Shown here: piece by piece, positions 1 through 8,091 of the stretch
How positions within the stretch are numbered: position 1 is the first letter of the stretch
Layout of the letters: each line of letters starts with the position of its first letter
Source: Enterobacter ludwigii
Lineage (GTDB): Bacteria > Pseudomonadota > Gammaproteobacteria > Enterobacterales > Enterobacteriaceae
DNA: 64,000 nt
Direction: 5' to 3'
NCBI GenBank assembly: GCA_900068845.1
Contig: CEFQ01000001.1
Location: forward strand, 1-64,000
Position numbers and translations under genes: made by a program
The notes under the pieces: model-generated
What the model was told of the DNA's origin: nothing
The model's database searches: none
Seen by the model: only the letters and a program-made list of their open reading frames with translations

Positions 1-62
1 GAGACGCTGATATCAATCCTGCGAGTGCCCACACAGATTGTCTGATAAATTGTTAAAGAGCG
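1..62 (-). promoter_or_regulatory. rRNA operon leader with boxA antitermination site
   Basis: Read on the minus strand, this is the conserved enterobacterial rrn leader. The boxA-like CGCTCTTTAACA at 62-51 is followed by the invariant leader text (AATTTATCAGACAATCTGTG). BoxA recruits NusB/S10 to make RNA polymerase resistant to Rho during rRNA synthesis. The 16S gene itself lies beyond the left edge. An rrn operon directly downstream of gmhB matches rrnH in E. coli. Confidence 0.9.
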
Positions 63-101
63 TTGCGGGCAGCGGGTTAACCGTCTGTCGCGAGGTGGCG
101 T

Positions 102-129
102 ATATTACGCTTTCCTCCTTCGGAGTCAA
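102..129 (-). promoter_or_regulatory. rrn P2 promoter
   Basis: On the minus strand a TTGACT -35 element (129-124) and a TAATAT -10 element (107-102) are separated by 16 bp, the short spacing usual for rrn promoters. It lies about 120 bp downstream of P1 and just before the boxA leader, as in E. coli rrn operons. Confidence 0.85.
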
Positions 130-222
130 ACACTTTTTTCAGCGTTTTCATCCGGCGGGGTGAATTTCCACACTCCCTGCTGAGCCGTCTGCGTTGCCGC
201 TTTGCCGTCTCAGTGGTGGCGC

Positions 223-250
223 ATTATAGGGAGTTATTCGGAGCTGACAA
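223..250 (-). promoter_or_regulatory. rrn P1 promoter
   Basis: On the minus strand the -35 is TTGTCA (250-245) and the -10 is TATAAT (228-223), with a 16-bp spacer. The text following the -10 (GCGCCACCACTGA) is essentially the E. coli rrn P1 start region, with its GC-rich discriminator that confers ppGpp/DksA sensitivity. The A/T-rich stretch at 251-290 takes the UP-element position. Confidence 0.9.
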
Positions 251-252
251 GT

Positions 253-290
253 GCAAATTTCAAGTTTTTTACCGTTCGCTTGAAATTTGC
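253..290. repeat. 12-bp perfect inverted repeat over the rrn P1 UP-element region
   Basis: GCAAATTTCAAG (253-264) and CTTGAAATTTGC (279-290) are exact reverse complements separated by 14 bp, immediately upstream of the rrn P1 -35 element. The position is that of the UP element and the nearest Fis site. The symmetry could be a protein-binding site or a stem in gmhB read-through RNA; its function is not known. Confidence 0.6.
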
Positions 291-292
291 GC

Positions 293-316
293 AAAAGGCC
301 CGTTTTTAGGCCTTTT
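293..316 (-). terminator. Terminator hairpin at the 3' end of gmhB
   Basis: On the minus strand AAAAGGCC, an 8-nt loop and GGCCTTTT form a stem that overlaps the gmhB stop codon, and the descending arm ends in a short U run. It would separate gmhB transcripts from the rrn P1 promoter. The U tract is short, so strength is uncertain. Confidence 0.5.
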
Positions 317-866
317 TGATGCATGCAGGTAGCTCTGCCAGGCTATTAATCACCCAATCGGCCGCCGCTTCACCTTCTGCCGTTACCGGCTTGCCGCTTC
401 TCACTAATACTTTTGTGCCTACGCCTGCCGCTAACGCCGCCTGCATATCTTCTATTTTGTCGCCTACCATATAAGAAGACGCCATATCGATATCCAGATG
501 CTGCTGCGCGGAGAGCAACATACCCGGCTGCGGCTTACGGCAATCACACTGCTGGCGATAAGCTTCTACCGTTGCATCCGGCAAATGCGGACAGAAATAG
601 ATACCATCCAGATCAACATCACGATCGGCCAGCGACCAATCCATCCATTCGGTGAGCTGCATAAACTGGTCTTCAGTGAACATGCCACGCGCAATACCCG
701 ACTGATTGGTCACCAGCACCAACGCATAGCCCATCTTCTTGAGCGCCTGTAGCGCTTCGATAGTGCCATCAATGAATTCGAAATTATCGATTTCATGAAC
801 ATAACCATGATCGACATTTAATGTGCCATCACGATCCAGAAAAATAGCGGGGACTTTGTTCGCCAC
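306..866 (-). CDS. gmhB: D-glycero-beta-D-manno-heptose-1,7-bisphosphate 7-phosphatase
   Basis: GmhB removes the 7-phosphate from heptose bisphosphate in the cytoplasmic pathway to ADP-heptose, the precursor of the LPS inner core. The 186-residue protein has the HAD nucleophile motif DRDGT near residue 11, a TNQSG motif, zinc-binding cysteines in CPH and CDC motifs (about residues 92-110), and the distal VGDK motif. It is slightly shorter than E. coli GmhB (191 aa) because the C-terminal tail ends at IKKA. It lies between metNIQ (divergent) and an rrn operon, as in E. coli. Confidence 0.95.
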   Translation of the reverse strand: MANKVPAIFLDRDGTLNVDHGYVHEIDNFEFIDGTIEALQALKKMGYALVLVTNQSGIARGMFTEDQFMQLTEWMDWSLADRDVDLDGIYFCPHLPDATVEAYRQQCDCRKPQPGMLLSAQQHLDIDMASSYMVGDKIEDMQAALAAGVGTKVLVRSGKPVTAEGEAAADWVINSLAELPACIKKA

Positions 867-954
867 GTAGAAACTCCTGCTGAAAATGTGTCGCTAAGTA
901 TCGCATGATTGCGTATAGCGAGAGAATGGCAGATTGAATGACTCCGATTGATTT

Positions 955-978
955 AGCCGTCTGGATGCCTTAACATCC
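955..978 (+). promoter_or_regulatory. Candidate MetJ operator (met boxes) upstream of metNIQ
   Basis: Three adjacent 8-mers, AGCCGTCT, GGATGCCT and TAACATCC, resemble the tandem met-box consensus AGACGTCT that binds the MetJ-SAM repressor. They lie 76-99 bp upstream of the metN start. MetJ control of metNIQ is established in E. coli. The boxes are imperfect, so this is a motif-and-context call. Confidence 0.6.
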
Positions 979-1053
979 ATACAAATTTCGCCCAGCCCTG
1001 CTGAGTGAATCCCGATACACCACGGACAATGCTACACGATAATAAATAAACCA

Positions 1054-2085
1054 ATGATTAAATTAGAAAATATCACCAAAGTGTTCCAGCAAGGTTCACG
1101 CACCATTCAGGCGCTGTCAAATGTCAGCCTGCACGTGCCTGCTGGACAGATTTATGGCGTCATCGGTTCATCCGGTGCCGGTAAAAGTACATTGATTCGC
1201 TGCGTCAATCTGCTGGAGCGCCCAACGTCTGGACGCGTGCTGGTTGATGGTCAGGAATTAACGACTCTCTCATCTGGTCAATTGACGTTAGCACGCCGCC
1301 AGATTGGCATGATTTTCCAGCACTTTAATCTGATGAACTCGCGCACTGTGTCCGGTAACGTGGCGCTGCCATTGGAGTTAGGCAATCTTTCACGCGAACA
1401 AATAAAGAAGCGCGTTAGCGAATTGCTGGATTTGGTGGGGTTATCCGATAAGCACGATAGCTGGCCAGCTAATCTGTCTGGCGGACAAAAGCAACGTGTC
1501 GCGATTGCCCGCGCGCTGGCGAGCAATCCTAAAGTGCTGCTGTGTGATGAAGCCACCAGCGCACTGGATCCTGCTACCACGCGTTCCATTCTGGCGCTGC
1601 TGAAAGACATCAACCGTCGTCTCGGTATTACTATTCTGTTGATCACCCACGAAATGGATGTGGTGAAACGCATCTGCGATCAGGTTGCGGTAATCAGCAA
1701 TGGTGAGTTAATCGAGAAAGATAGCGTCAGCGAAGTGTTCTCGCATCCCAAAACGCCGCTGGCACAGCAATTTATTCAATCTACATTGCATCTGGATATT
1801 CCTGACGACTACCAGCAACGCATGACGCCACAGGCCGCAGCTGACAGCGTGCCGCTGCTGCGTCTGGAGTTCACCGGCAAATCGGTCGATGCTCCCCTAC
1901 TGTCTGAAGCGGCGCGTCGCTTTAACGTGAATAACAACATTATTAGTGCGCAGATGGATTACGCCGGTGGCGTGAAATTCGGCATCATGCTGGCCGAAAT
2001 GGATGGCAGTGAAACAGAGACACAAGCCGCAATTGCCTGGCTGAAAGAAAATCATGTGAAAGTAGAGGTGTTGGGTTATGTCTGA
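1054..2085 (+). CDS. metN: Methionine ABC importer ATP-binding subunit MetN
   Basis: MetN is the cytoplasmic ATPase of the MetNIQ D/L-methionine importer. At 343 residues it matches E. coli length. It shows Walker [10 protein letters not shown] (about residues 38-46), the Q-loop, the ABC signature LSGGQKQR, Walker B ([12 protein letters not shown]) and the H-loop (ITHE). The C-terminal ~95 residues form the ACT-like NIL domain that senses methionine and trans-inhibits transport. The gene is first in the operon downstream of a met-box array, and its end overlaps metI by 8 nt, implying translational coupling. Confidence 0.96.
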   Translation: MIKLENITKVFQQGSRTIQALSNVSLHVPAGQIYGVIGSSGAGKSTLIRCVNLLERPTSGRVLVDGQELTTLSSGQLTLARRQIGMIFQHFNLMNSRTVSGNVALPLELGNLSREQIKKRVSELLDLVGLSDKHDSWPANLSGGQKQRVAIARALASNPKVLLCDEATSALDPATTRSILALLKDINRRLGITILLITHEMDVVKRICDQVAVISNGELIEKDSVSEVFSHPKTPLAQQFIQSTLHLDIPDDYQQRMTPQAAADSVPLLRLEFTGKSVDAPLLSEAARRFNVNNNIISAQMDYAGGVKFGIMLAEMDGSETETQAAIAWLKENHVKVEVLGYV

Positions 2086-2731
2086 AGCGATGATGTGGTT
2101 ATTGACGCGTGGCGTCTGGGAAACGCTGATGATGACCTTTGTCTCCGGTTTCTTTGGTTTTGTGCTCGGTCTTCCGGTCGGCGTACTGCTGTATGTCACG
2201 CGTCCCGGCCAGATTCTGGCCAACAATGCGCTTTATCGCGTGCTGTCCGCACTGGTGAATATCTTCCGTTCGATTCCGTTTATTATCCTGCTGGTGTGGA
2301 TGATTCCATTCACCCGTGCCATTGTCGGAACCTCAATTGGTCTGCAAGCCGCCATCGTGCCGCTGACCGTGGGCGCTGCGCCGTTTATTGCACGTATGGT
2401 GGAAAACGCCCTGCTGGAGCTGCCAACCGGATTGATCGAAGCGTCACGCGCCATGGGCGCCACGCCGCTGCAAATCGTGCGTAAAGTCCTGCTGCCGGAA
2501 GCGCTGCCAGGTCTGGTGAATGCCGCTACAATTACCCTGATTACGCTGGTCGGCTACTCCGCGATGGGCGGAGCCGTTGGTGCTGGCGGTTTGGGCCAGA
2601 TTGGTTACCAATATGGCTACATCGGTTATAACGCCACTGTTATGAATACCGTGCTGGTTCTGCTGGTTGTGCTGGTCTATTTAATCCAATTCTGTGGTGA
2701 CCGCATCGTGCGTGGTGTGTCCCATAAATAA
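2078..2731 (+). CDS. metI: Methionine ABC importer permease MetI
   Basis: MetI is the inner-membrane channel subunit of the methionine importer and works as a dimer with MetN. The 217-residue protein is strongly hydrophobic, with about five membrane segments, and carries the permease EAA-type coupling loop ([20 protein letters not shown], near residues 123-142). The start codon lies inside the metN 3' end. Order and length match E. coli metI. Confidence 0.95.
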   Translation: MSEAMMWLLTRGVWETLMMTFVSGFFGFVLGLPVGVLLYVTRPGQILANNALYRVLSALVNIFRSIPFIILLVWMIPFTRAIVGTSIGLQAAIVPLTVGAAPFIARMVENALLELPTGLIEASRAMGATPLQIVRKVLLPEALPGLVNAATITLITLVGYSAMGGAVGAGGLGQIGYQYGYIGYNATVMNTVLVLLVVLVYLIQFCGDRIVRGVSHK

Positions 2732-2768
2732 GCAAGCAACATCAATAGTCCTCTATTAAGGAAAGGAT

Positions 2769-3584
2769 ATGTCTTTTACATTTAAAAAGATTGCCGCTGT
2801 GGGTGCTCTGATTGGCGCAATTGCGCTGGCAGGATGCGATCAGAAAGAAAAAGATCCAAACCACATTAAAGTGGGTGTCATTGTCGGTGCTGAGCAGCAG
2901 GTTGCTGAAACTGCAGTAAAAGTAGCGAAAGAGAAATATGGCCTCGATGTTGAGCTGGTGACTTTTAACGATTATGTGCTGCCAAATGAAGCGCTGAGCA
3001 AAGGCGATATCGATGTAAACGCCTTCCAGCATAAGCCATATCTGGATCAGCAGATCAAAGATCGTGGTTACAAACTGGCCATCGTAGCGAATACTTTCGT
3101 TTACCCAATCGCGGGCTACTCGAAGAAAATCAAATCACTGGATGAACTGCAGAACGGTTCACAGGTTGCTATCCCGAACGATCCTACTAACCTGGGCCGT
3201 TCCCTGTTGCTGCTGCAGAAAGTGGGCCTGATCAAATTGAAAGATGGTGTTGGTCTGCTGCCAACCTCGCTGGATATCACCGAGAACCCAAAAAATCTGA
3301 AGATTGTTGAGCTTGAAGCACCACAGTTGCCACGTTCACTTGACGATCAGCAGATCGCGCTGGCGGTAATCAACACCACTTACGCCAGCCAGATTGGCCT
3401 GACGCCAGCAAAAGATGGCATCTTCGTGGAAGACAAAAATTCACCTTATGTGAACCTGCTGGTGAGCCGTGAAGACAACAAAGACGCTGAGAACGTGAAG
3501 AAATTTGTGCAGGCCTATCAGTCAGACGAAGTGGCTGAAGCGGCCAACAAAATCTTTAACGGCGGCGCAGTAAAAGGCTGGTAA
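2769..3584 (+). CDS. metQ: Methionine-binding lipoprotein MetQ
   Basis: MetQ is the substrate-binding lipoprotein that delivers methionine to MetNI at the periplasmic face of the inner membrane. The 271-residue precursor has a signal peptide ending in a lipobox (LAGC, Cys at about 23) followed by the NlpA-family domain (HIKVGVIVGAE, FQHKPYLDQQ, NDPTNLGR). A GGAAAGG ribosome-binding site precedes the ATG. A strong terminator follows, so this is the last gene of metNIQ. Confidence 0.96.
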   Translation: MSFTFKKIAAVGALIGAIALAGCDQKEKDPNHIKVGVIVGAEQQVAETAVKVAKEKYGLDVELVTFNDYVLPNEALSKGDIDVNAFQHKPYLDQQIKDRGYKLAIVANTFVYPIAGYSKKIKSLDELQNGSQVAIPNDPTNLGRSLLLLQKVGLIKLKDGVGLLPTSLDITENPKNLKIVELEAPQLPRSLDDQQIALAVINTTYASQIGLTPAKDGIFVEDKNSPYVNLLVSREDNKDAENVKKFVQAYQSDEVAEAANKIFNGGAVKGW

Positions 3585-3606
3585 TTTTCACCTTTAATGC
3601 CTTGTA

Positions 3607-3630
3607 GGGCGGCTTCGGCCGCCCTTTCTT
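3607..3630 (+). terminator. Rho-independent terminator after metQ
   Basis: GGGCGGC and GCCGCCC pair perfectly around a TTCG tetraloop and are followed by TTTCTTTT. It closes the metNIQ transcript and separates it from rcsF. Confidence 0.92.
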
Positions 3631-3712
3631 TTGCCATAAATTGCACCTGACTTGTTATTTATTGTCGTCCTTGTTTCAATAACGCCACTTTTTATTACTT
3701 GAGGATGTTGCC

Positions 3713-4114
3713 ATGCGTTTTTTACCGCTCTGCTTGTTGGCATTGATGCTAACCGGGTGTGTGCGTGAATATCACCCGATAAGCAGTGCTCCTTCTCGTC
3801 CGCAACAGGCATCCAGCGAACCACAACGCAAACCGACACCACGTCCGGCTCCGGTGAAGATCTACACCGATGCAACCGATCTGGTCAGCAACCCGTTCCG
3901 CGATTTGGGCGAAGTATCCGCTGAAGATTGCCAAAGCAGTAGCCAGGATTCCCCTCCTAACATCAACACCGCGCGCAAACGCCTGCAGATCAAAGCCGCT
4001 GGCATGAAAGCCAACGCCGTCCTGCTGCATAAGTGCGAAATTGTGACCAGCACGCCAGGATGTTATCGCCAGGCCATTTGCCAGGGCTCCGCACTGAAAG
4101 TCTCAAATCAATGA
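3713..4114 (+). CDS. rcsF: Outer-membrane stress sensor lipoprotein RcsF
   Basis: RcsF senses envelope damage and activates the Rcs phosphorelay that controls capsule and motility. The 133-residue precursor has a lipobox (LTGC, Cys16), a proline-rich linker (about residues 26-48) that is threaded through outer-membrane proteins in E. coli, and a globular domain with the four structural cysteines at 73, 108, 117 and 123 that form the family's non-consecutive disulfides. The stop codon overlaps the trmO start (ATGA). Confidence 0.95.
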   Translation: MRFLPLCLLALMLTGCVREYHPISSAPSRPQQASSEPQRKPTPRPAPVKIYTDATDLVSNPFRDLGEVSAEDCQSSSQDSPPNINTARKRLQIKAAGMKANAVLLHKCEIVTSTPGCYRQAICQGSALKVSNQ

Positions 4115-4818
4115 GTGAGTTTGCCTTCGCGCAAATCGGCGTGATTCGTTCGCCGTGGAAAGAGAAGTTTGCCGTCCCGCGCCAGCCCGGTCTGGTGCAG
4201 GACGGCGGCGGCGAGCTGCATCTGCTGCCGCCTTACAATCAGCCGGAAGCGGTGCGCGGGCTCGAAGACTTTAGTCATTTATGGGTGCTGTTTGTGTTCC
4301 ATCAAACCCTGGAAGGTGGCTGGCGTCCGACAGTACGTCCACCGCGCCTCGGCGGAAATGCACGGATGGGCGTGTTTGCCACCCGTTCAACCTTCCGCCC
4401 TAATCCTATCGGCATGTCGCTGGTTGAGTTAAAAGGCATTCGCTGCGAGAAGCAGCAGGTGATCTTGCAGCTCGGCAGCCTCGATTTAGTCGATGGCACG
4501 CCTGTGGTGGATATCAAACCCTATTTGCCGTTTGCCGAAGCGCTACCTGAAGCGCGCGCCGGTTTTGCTCAGACGGCACCCGACGCCACTATGCCTGTAC
4601 GCTTTTCGCCGCTGGCGCAGAGCCAGCTTCAGCAGCAGCTAAAAACCTATCCGCAGCTGGCGCGTTTCATTAGCGAGGTACTGGCGCAGGATCCGCGTCC
4701 GGCTTACCGTAAAGGTGAGACCGAAGATCGAGAATATGCTGCCTGGCTACTCGACTTTAATGTGCGCTGGCGCATTGATGAGGCGGGAACCGAGGTGATC
4801 GCCCTCGATCCACGCTAA
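4111..4818 (+). CDS. trmO: tRNA (N6-threonylcarbamoyladenosine37-N6) methyltransferase TrmO
   Basis: TrmO (YaeB/TsaA family) uses SAM to methylate t6A37 to m6t6A in a subset of threonine tRNAs. The ATG at 4111 overlaps the rcsF stop and gives 235 residues, the E. coli length; a longer in-frame extension into rcsF is not credible. The beta-barrel TsaA core shows IGVIRSPWKEKFAVPRQPG at the N-terminus and the conserved RSTFRPNPIGMS and DLVDGTPVVDIKPY segments. Confidence 0.94.
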   Translation: MSEFAFAQIGVIRSPWKEKFAVPRQPGLVQDGGGELHLLPPYNQPEAVRGLEDFSHLWVLFVFHQTLEGGWRPTVRPPRLGGNARMGVFATRSTFRPNPIGMSLVELKGIRCEKQQVILQLGSLDLVDGTPVVDIKPYLPFAEALPEARAGFAQTAPDATMPVRFSPLAQSQLQQQLKTYPQLARFISEVLAQDPRPAYRKGETEDREYAAWLLDFNVRWRIDEAGTEVIALDPR

Positions 4819-4907
4819 AACTCGCTTTTGAGTGCTTGATCTCGCTGGTACACTAGCCGCCAGAAAAAATTTGTCAGTTTCCTTCCGTATAACTGGAATC
4901 GTAATCA

Positions 4908-6626
4908 ATGCGTACTACTCAATATCTGCTCTCCACTCTGAAGGAGACACCTTCCGATGCAGAAGTGATCAGCCACCAGCTGATGCTGCGTGCCGGCATG
5001 ATCCGCAAACTGGCTTCGGGTCTCTATACCTGGTTACCAACCGGTATTCGCGTACTGCGAAAAGTTGAAAACATCGTGCGTGAAGAGATGAACAATGCTG
5101 GCGCGATTGAGATCTCCATGCCGGTGGTTCAGCCTGCCGATTTGTGGGAAGAGAGTGGCCGTTGGGAGCAGTACGGCCCGGAACTGCTGCGCATTAAAGA
5201 TCGTCACGAACGTCCTTTCGTGCTGGGTCCAACTCACGAAGAAGTGGTCACCGATCTGATCCGCAACGAGCTGAGCTCTTATAAGCAGCTGCCGCTGAAT
5301 CTGTATCAGATCCAGACCAAATTCCGCGACGAAGTACGCCCGCGTTTTGGCGTGATGCGTTCACGTGAATTCATCATGAAAGATGCTTATTCGTTCCACA
5401 CCACGCAGGAATCGCTGCAGGAAACCTACGACGCGATGTACCGCGCCTACAGCCAGAGCTTTAGCCGTATGGGCCTGGATTTCCGCGCCGTGCAGGCTGA
5501 CACCGGTTCTATCGGCGGCAGCGCATCACATGAATTCCAGGTGCTGGCGCTGAGCGGTGAAGATGATGTGATCTTCTCTAGCGAATCGGATTATGCGGCC
5601 AACATTGAGAAAGCCGAAGCGTTAGCCCCAGCCGGTGAGCGTCCGCAGGCAACAGAAGCCATGACGCAATTCGATACGCCAAACGCGAAAACAATCGCCG
5701 AACTGGTTGAGCAACATCAGCTGCCGATTGAGAAAACCGTCAAGACGCTGTTCGTCAAAGCCACCGAAGAGAGCGGCCACACGCTGGTTGCCCTGCTGCT
5801 GCGCGGCGATCATCAGCTGAACGAAATCAAAGCCGAAAAGCTGGATATCGTGGCTGAACCGCTGGAGATGGCAAGTGAAGAAGAGATCCGTGCGCTACTG
5901 GGTGCTGGTCCCGGCTCTCTCGGCCCGGTCGGTTTGACCCTGCCCGTGATCGCCGATCGTACCGTGGCGAAAACCAGCGACTTCTGCGCCGGCGCGAACA
6001 TTGATGGCAAGCATTTGAGCGGCATCAACTGGGGACGCGATCTGCCAGAGCCACGTGTGGAAGATATCCGTAACGTGGTAGAAGGCGATCCAAGCCCAGA
6101 CGGCAAAGGCACGCTGTTGATTAAGCGCGGTATCGAAGTGGGTCACATCTTCCAGCTCGGTACCAAGTACTCTGAAGCGATGAAAGCGGCGGTACAGGGC
6201 GAAGATGGCCGTAACCAGGTGATGACCATGGGTTGCTACGGTATCGGTATCACGCGTGTGGTGGCGGCGGCGATTGAGCAGAACAACGACGAGCGCGGCA
6301 TCATCTGGCCAGCAGCGTTAGCCCCGTTTGAAGTGGCGATTTTGCCTATGAACATGCACAAATCTTTCCGTGTGCAGGAATTAGCAGAAGAGCTGTACAA
6401 CACGCTGCGTGCCAAAGGCATCGATGTAATTCTGGATGACCGCAAAGAGCGTCCAGGCGTGATGTTTGCCGATATGGAGCTAATCGGCGTGCCGCACACC
6501 ATCGTGATTGGCGATCGTAATCTCGATAACCAGGAAATTGAGTACAAGGCGCGTACCGCCAGCGAGAAGCAGATGATTAAGCAACATGACATCGTCGACT
6601 TCCTGGCAAAAGCCCTGAACAAGTAA
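4908..6626 (+). CDS. proS: Prolyl-tRNA synthetase
   Basis: ProS charges tRNA-Pro with proline. At 572 residues it equals the bacterial-type enzyme of E. coli. Class II motifs are visible: motif 2 ([21 protein letters not shown], about residues 137-157) and motif 3 (GCYGIGITR, about 443-451). Between them, at about residues 224-407, is the INS editing domain that hydrolyses Ala-tRNA-Pro, followed by the anticodon-binding domain. The gene is monocistronic, with a terminator directly behind it. Confidence 0.97.
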   Translation: MRTTQYLLSTLKETPSDAEVISHQLMLRAGMIRKLASGLYTWLPTGIRVLRKVENIVREEMNNAGAIEISMPVVQPADLWEESGRWEQYGPELLRIKDRHERPFVLGPTHEEVVTDLIRNELSSYKQLPLNLYQIQTKFRDEVRPRFGVMRSREFIMKDAYSFHTTQESLQETYDAMYRAYSQSFSRMGLDFRAVQADTGSIGGSASHEFQVLALSGEDDVIFSSESDYAANIEKAEALAPAGERPQATEAMTQFDTPNAKTIAELVEQHQLPIEKTVKTLFVKATEESGHTLVALLLRGDHQLNEIKAEKLDIVAEPLEMASEEEIRALLGAGPGSLGPVGLTLPVIADRTVAKTSDFCAGANIDGKHLSGINWGRDLPEPRVEDIRNVVEGDPSPDGKGTLLIKRGIEVGHIFQLGTKYSEAMKAAVQGEDGRNQVMTMGCYGIGITRVVAAAIEQNNDERGIIWPAALAPFEVAILPMNMHKSFRVQELAEELYNTLRAKGIDVILDDRKERPGVMFADMELIGVPHTIVIGDRNLDNQEIEYKARTASEKQMIKQHDIVDFLAKALNK

Positions 6627-6630
6627 CGCA

Positions 6631-6658
6631 AAAACGCCTCCCGCTGGAGGCGTTTTTT
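6631..6658. terminator. Bidirectional terminator between proS and arfB
   Basis: AAAACGCCTCC and GGAGGCGTTTT form a perfect 11-bp stem around CGCT, followed by a T run on the plus strand and flanked by an A run that becomes a U run on the minus strand. It serves proS and the convergent arfB. Confidence 0.9.
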
Positions 6659-7067
6659 ATTGCACCTTTCCGCGCATCGCTTTCACGTTACTGCGGCGGG
6701 TTTTACCTTCCAGCCGTCTCACTTTAGAACCGTGCGTGGGTTTGGTCGCGCGCCGGACCTTTTCCACCGTGGTTAACTCCTGAATCAGATTAATCAACCG
6801 CTGCACGGCCGCTTCACGATTCATATCCTGGCTACGATGTTCCTGTGCTTTGATGATCACCATACCTTCCGCGGTGATCAAATGGTGGCTCGCCGCCAGC
6901 AGTCGCTCTTTGTAAAACGGCGGCAGCGACGATGCATTGATATCAAACCGCAGGTGAATAGCCGTGGAGGTTTTATTCACATGCTGTCCGCCCGCACCTT
7001 GCGCACGGATGGCACTGAGCTCCACTTCATTATCTGCAATTGAAACGGACCGAGACAGCATAATCAT
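6657..7067 (-). CDS. arfB: Alternative ribosome-rescue peptidyl-tRNA hydrolase ArfB
   Basis: ArfB (YaeJ) enters stalled ribosomes lacking a stop codon and hydrolyses peptidyl-tRNA. The 136-residue protein has the catalytic GGQ motif in [15 protein letters not shown] near residue 26 and the basic, disordered C-terminal tail ([20 protein letters not shown]) that probes the empty mRNA channel. It aligns over its whole length with E. coli ArfB (140 aa). The neighbouring E. coli genes nlpE and yaeQ are absent here. A second ATG two codons in is equally usable. Confidence 0.93.
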   Translation of the reverse strand: MIMLSRSVSIADNEVELSAIRAQGAGGQHVNKTSTAIHLRFDINASSLPPFYKERLLAASHHLITAEGMVIIKAQEHRSQDMNREAAVQRLINLIQELTTVEKVRRATKPTHGSKVRRLEGKTRRSNVKAMRGKVQ

Positions 7068-7281
7068 CTGTCACCTACCGTTTGGCTCGACGTTGTGTCG
7101 CGTAATAACATGTTCATCAACTTAACCTTTTGTGCGCACGCTGAGTGCATGAGACCAGCGCGAATTGTCACTTTTGCCCATTTCCTTGCATCATTCCCGT
7201 GACGACCGGGCTGATTTCCATGAAATTCCTGTGATATAGTCGCCTATCATCCAGAGTATCAACTCTGCTGAGGAGGTGTAT

Positions 7282-7482
7282 GTGCAAAAGTATTGTGAGT
7301 TAGTTCGCCAGAAGTATGCCGAAATTGGTAGCGGCGACCTTGGGTATGTGCCAGACGCCATAGGTTGTGCGTTGAAGGCTCTCAACGATATTGCCGCTGA
7401 TTCTGCGCTAAACTCTTCTCTCAGGGAACAAGCAGCGTATGCCGCTGCAAACTTATTGGTGAGCGACTATGTTGACGAATGA
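7282..7482 (+). CDS. yaeP: YaeP family small protein
   Basis: This is a 66-residue protein of the conserved YaeP (UPF0253) family, of unknown molecular role. I place the start at the GTG at 7282, preceded by a strong AGGAGG at 7271-7276 with 5-nt spacing. This gives the E. coli length and removes an in-frame GTG at 7276 that overlaps the ribosome-binding site. The C-terminus ([14 protein letters not shown]) is highly conserved. It overlaps rof by 14 nt, so the two are co-translated. Confidence 0.88.
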   Translation: MQKYCELVRQKYAEIGSGDLGYVPDAIGCALKALNDIAADSALNSSLREQAAYAAANLLVSDYVDE

Positions 7483-7729
7483 AGCCTACAAACCCATCAA
7501 CTGCGATGATTACGACAACCTCGAACTCGCCTGCCAAAAAAACTGGACGCTGTCGCTGGCGTTAAAAAACGGCGATCAGCTCAAGGCGAAAGCCGTGGAC
7601 ATGGTCTCACGTAAAAACGTCGAGTACCTTGCCGTCGATCTCTCAGGCGAGACCCGCGAAGTGCGGCTCGACCACATCGCCAGCTTCACACATCCGGAGC
7701 TGGGCACCGTTGTCGTTAGCGAAGAGTAA
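7469..7729 (+). CDS. rof: Rho-binding anti-terminator Rof (YaeO)
   Basis: Rof is a small protein that binds the RNA-binding surface of Rho and inhibits Rho-dependent termination. The 86-residue sequence carries the family segments [13 protein letters not shown] (near residue 10), [12 protein letters not shown] and [11 protein letters not shown] of the Sm-like fold. It overlaps yaeP, the same pair as in E. coli. The ATG at 7469 gives the expected N-terminus. Confidence 0.93.
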   Translation: MLTNEAYKPINCDDYDNLELACQKNWTLSLALKNGDQLKAKAVDMVSRKNVEYLAVDLSGETREVRLDHIASFTHPELGTVVVSEE

Positions 7730-7739
7730 AACCTCTCTC

Positions 7740-7761
7740 GGGCGGGAATCCCATCCCGCCC
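7740..7761. terminator. Hairpin between the convergent rof and cytochrome c genes
   Basis: GGGCGGGA (7740-7747) and TCCCGCCC (7754-7761) form a perfect 8-bp GC-rich stem with a 6-nt loop between two convergent genes. There is no clear T run on either side, so intrinsic termination is plausible but not certain. Confidence 0.5.
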
Positions 7762-7768
7762 ACCTCGC

Positions 7769-8080
7769 TTAAGGCTTTAACGAACTGTAATACGCCGATA
7801 AATCTGCCATATCCTGATCGCTCAATCCCGCTACAAAGGCTTTCATCACTTCCGCCTGGCCGCCGCTACGCTCGCCTTTCTTGTAGGCTTGCAGCGAATG
7901 CAGCAGATAAGGCGCATGTTGACCGGCCAGATTGGGGTAGAGCGGCACCGCGCTTTTGCCCTCCGCACCGTGACACGCCATGCAGCTTGCCGCTTTTTGC
8001 GCGCCAGCATTCACATCGCCATCGGCAAACGCCGGTAGCGCCGCAGCGAATAACGTCGCTGCCATCCAAAGTTTCATCAT
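7769..8080 (-). CDS. Periplasmic cytochrome c4/c5-like monoheme protein
   Basis: This 103-residue class I cytochrome c has a signal peptide of about 19 residues (ALPAFA|D), a single heme-attachment motif CMACH (Cys33, Cys36, His37), and Met79 in EVMKAF as the likely sixth ligand. The segment LYPNLAGQHAPYLLHSLQ is typical of cytochrome c4 halves, so the protein resembles one half of a c4. It is predicted to be a soluble or loosely bound periplasmic electron carrier; its partner is unknown. It starts 11 nt after tilS ends on the same strand, so it is probably co-transcribed. E. coli has no gene here. Confidence 0.88.
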   Translation of the reverse strand: MMKLWMAATLFAAALPAFADGDVNAGAQKAASCMACHGAEGKSAVPLYPNLAGQHAPYLLHSLQAYKKGERSGGQAEVMKAFVAGLSDQDMADLSAYYSSLKP

Positions 8081-8091
8081 TGCTCTCCATT

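Noticed and set aside
4832..5068. 78-codon frame overlapping the proS start
   Set aside because: It is out of frame with proS and has no family match; the proS promoter and leader lie here.
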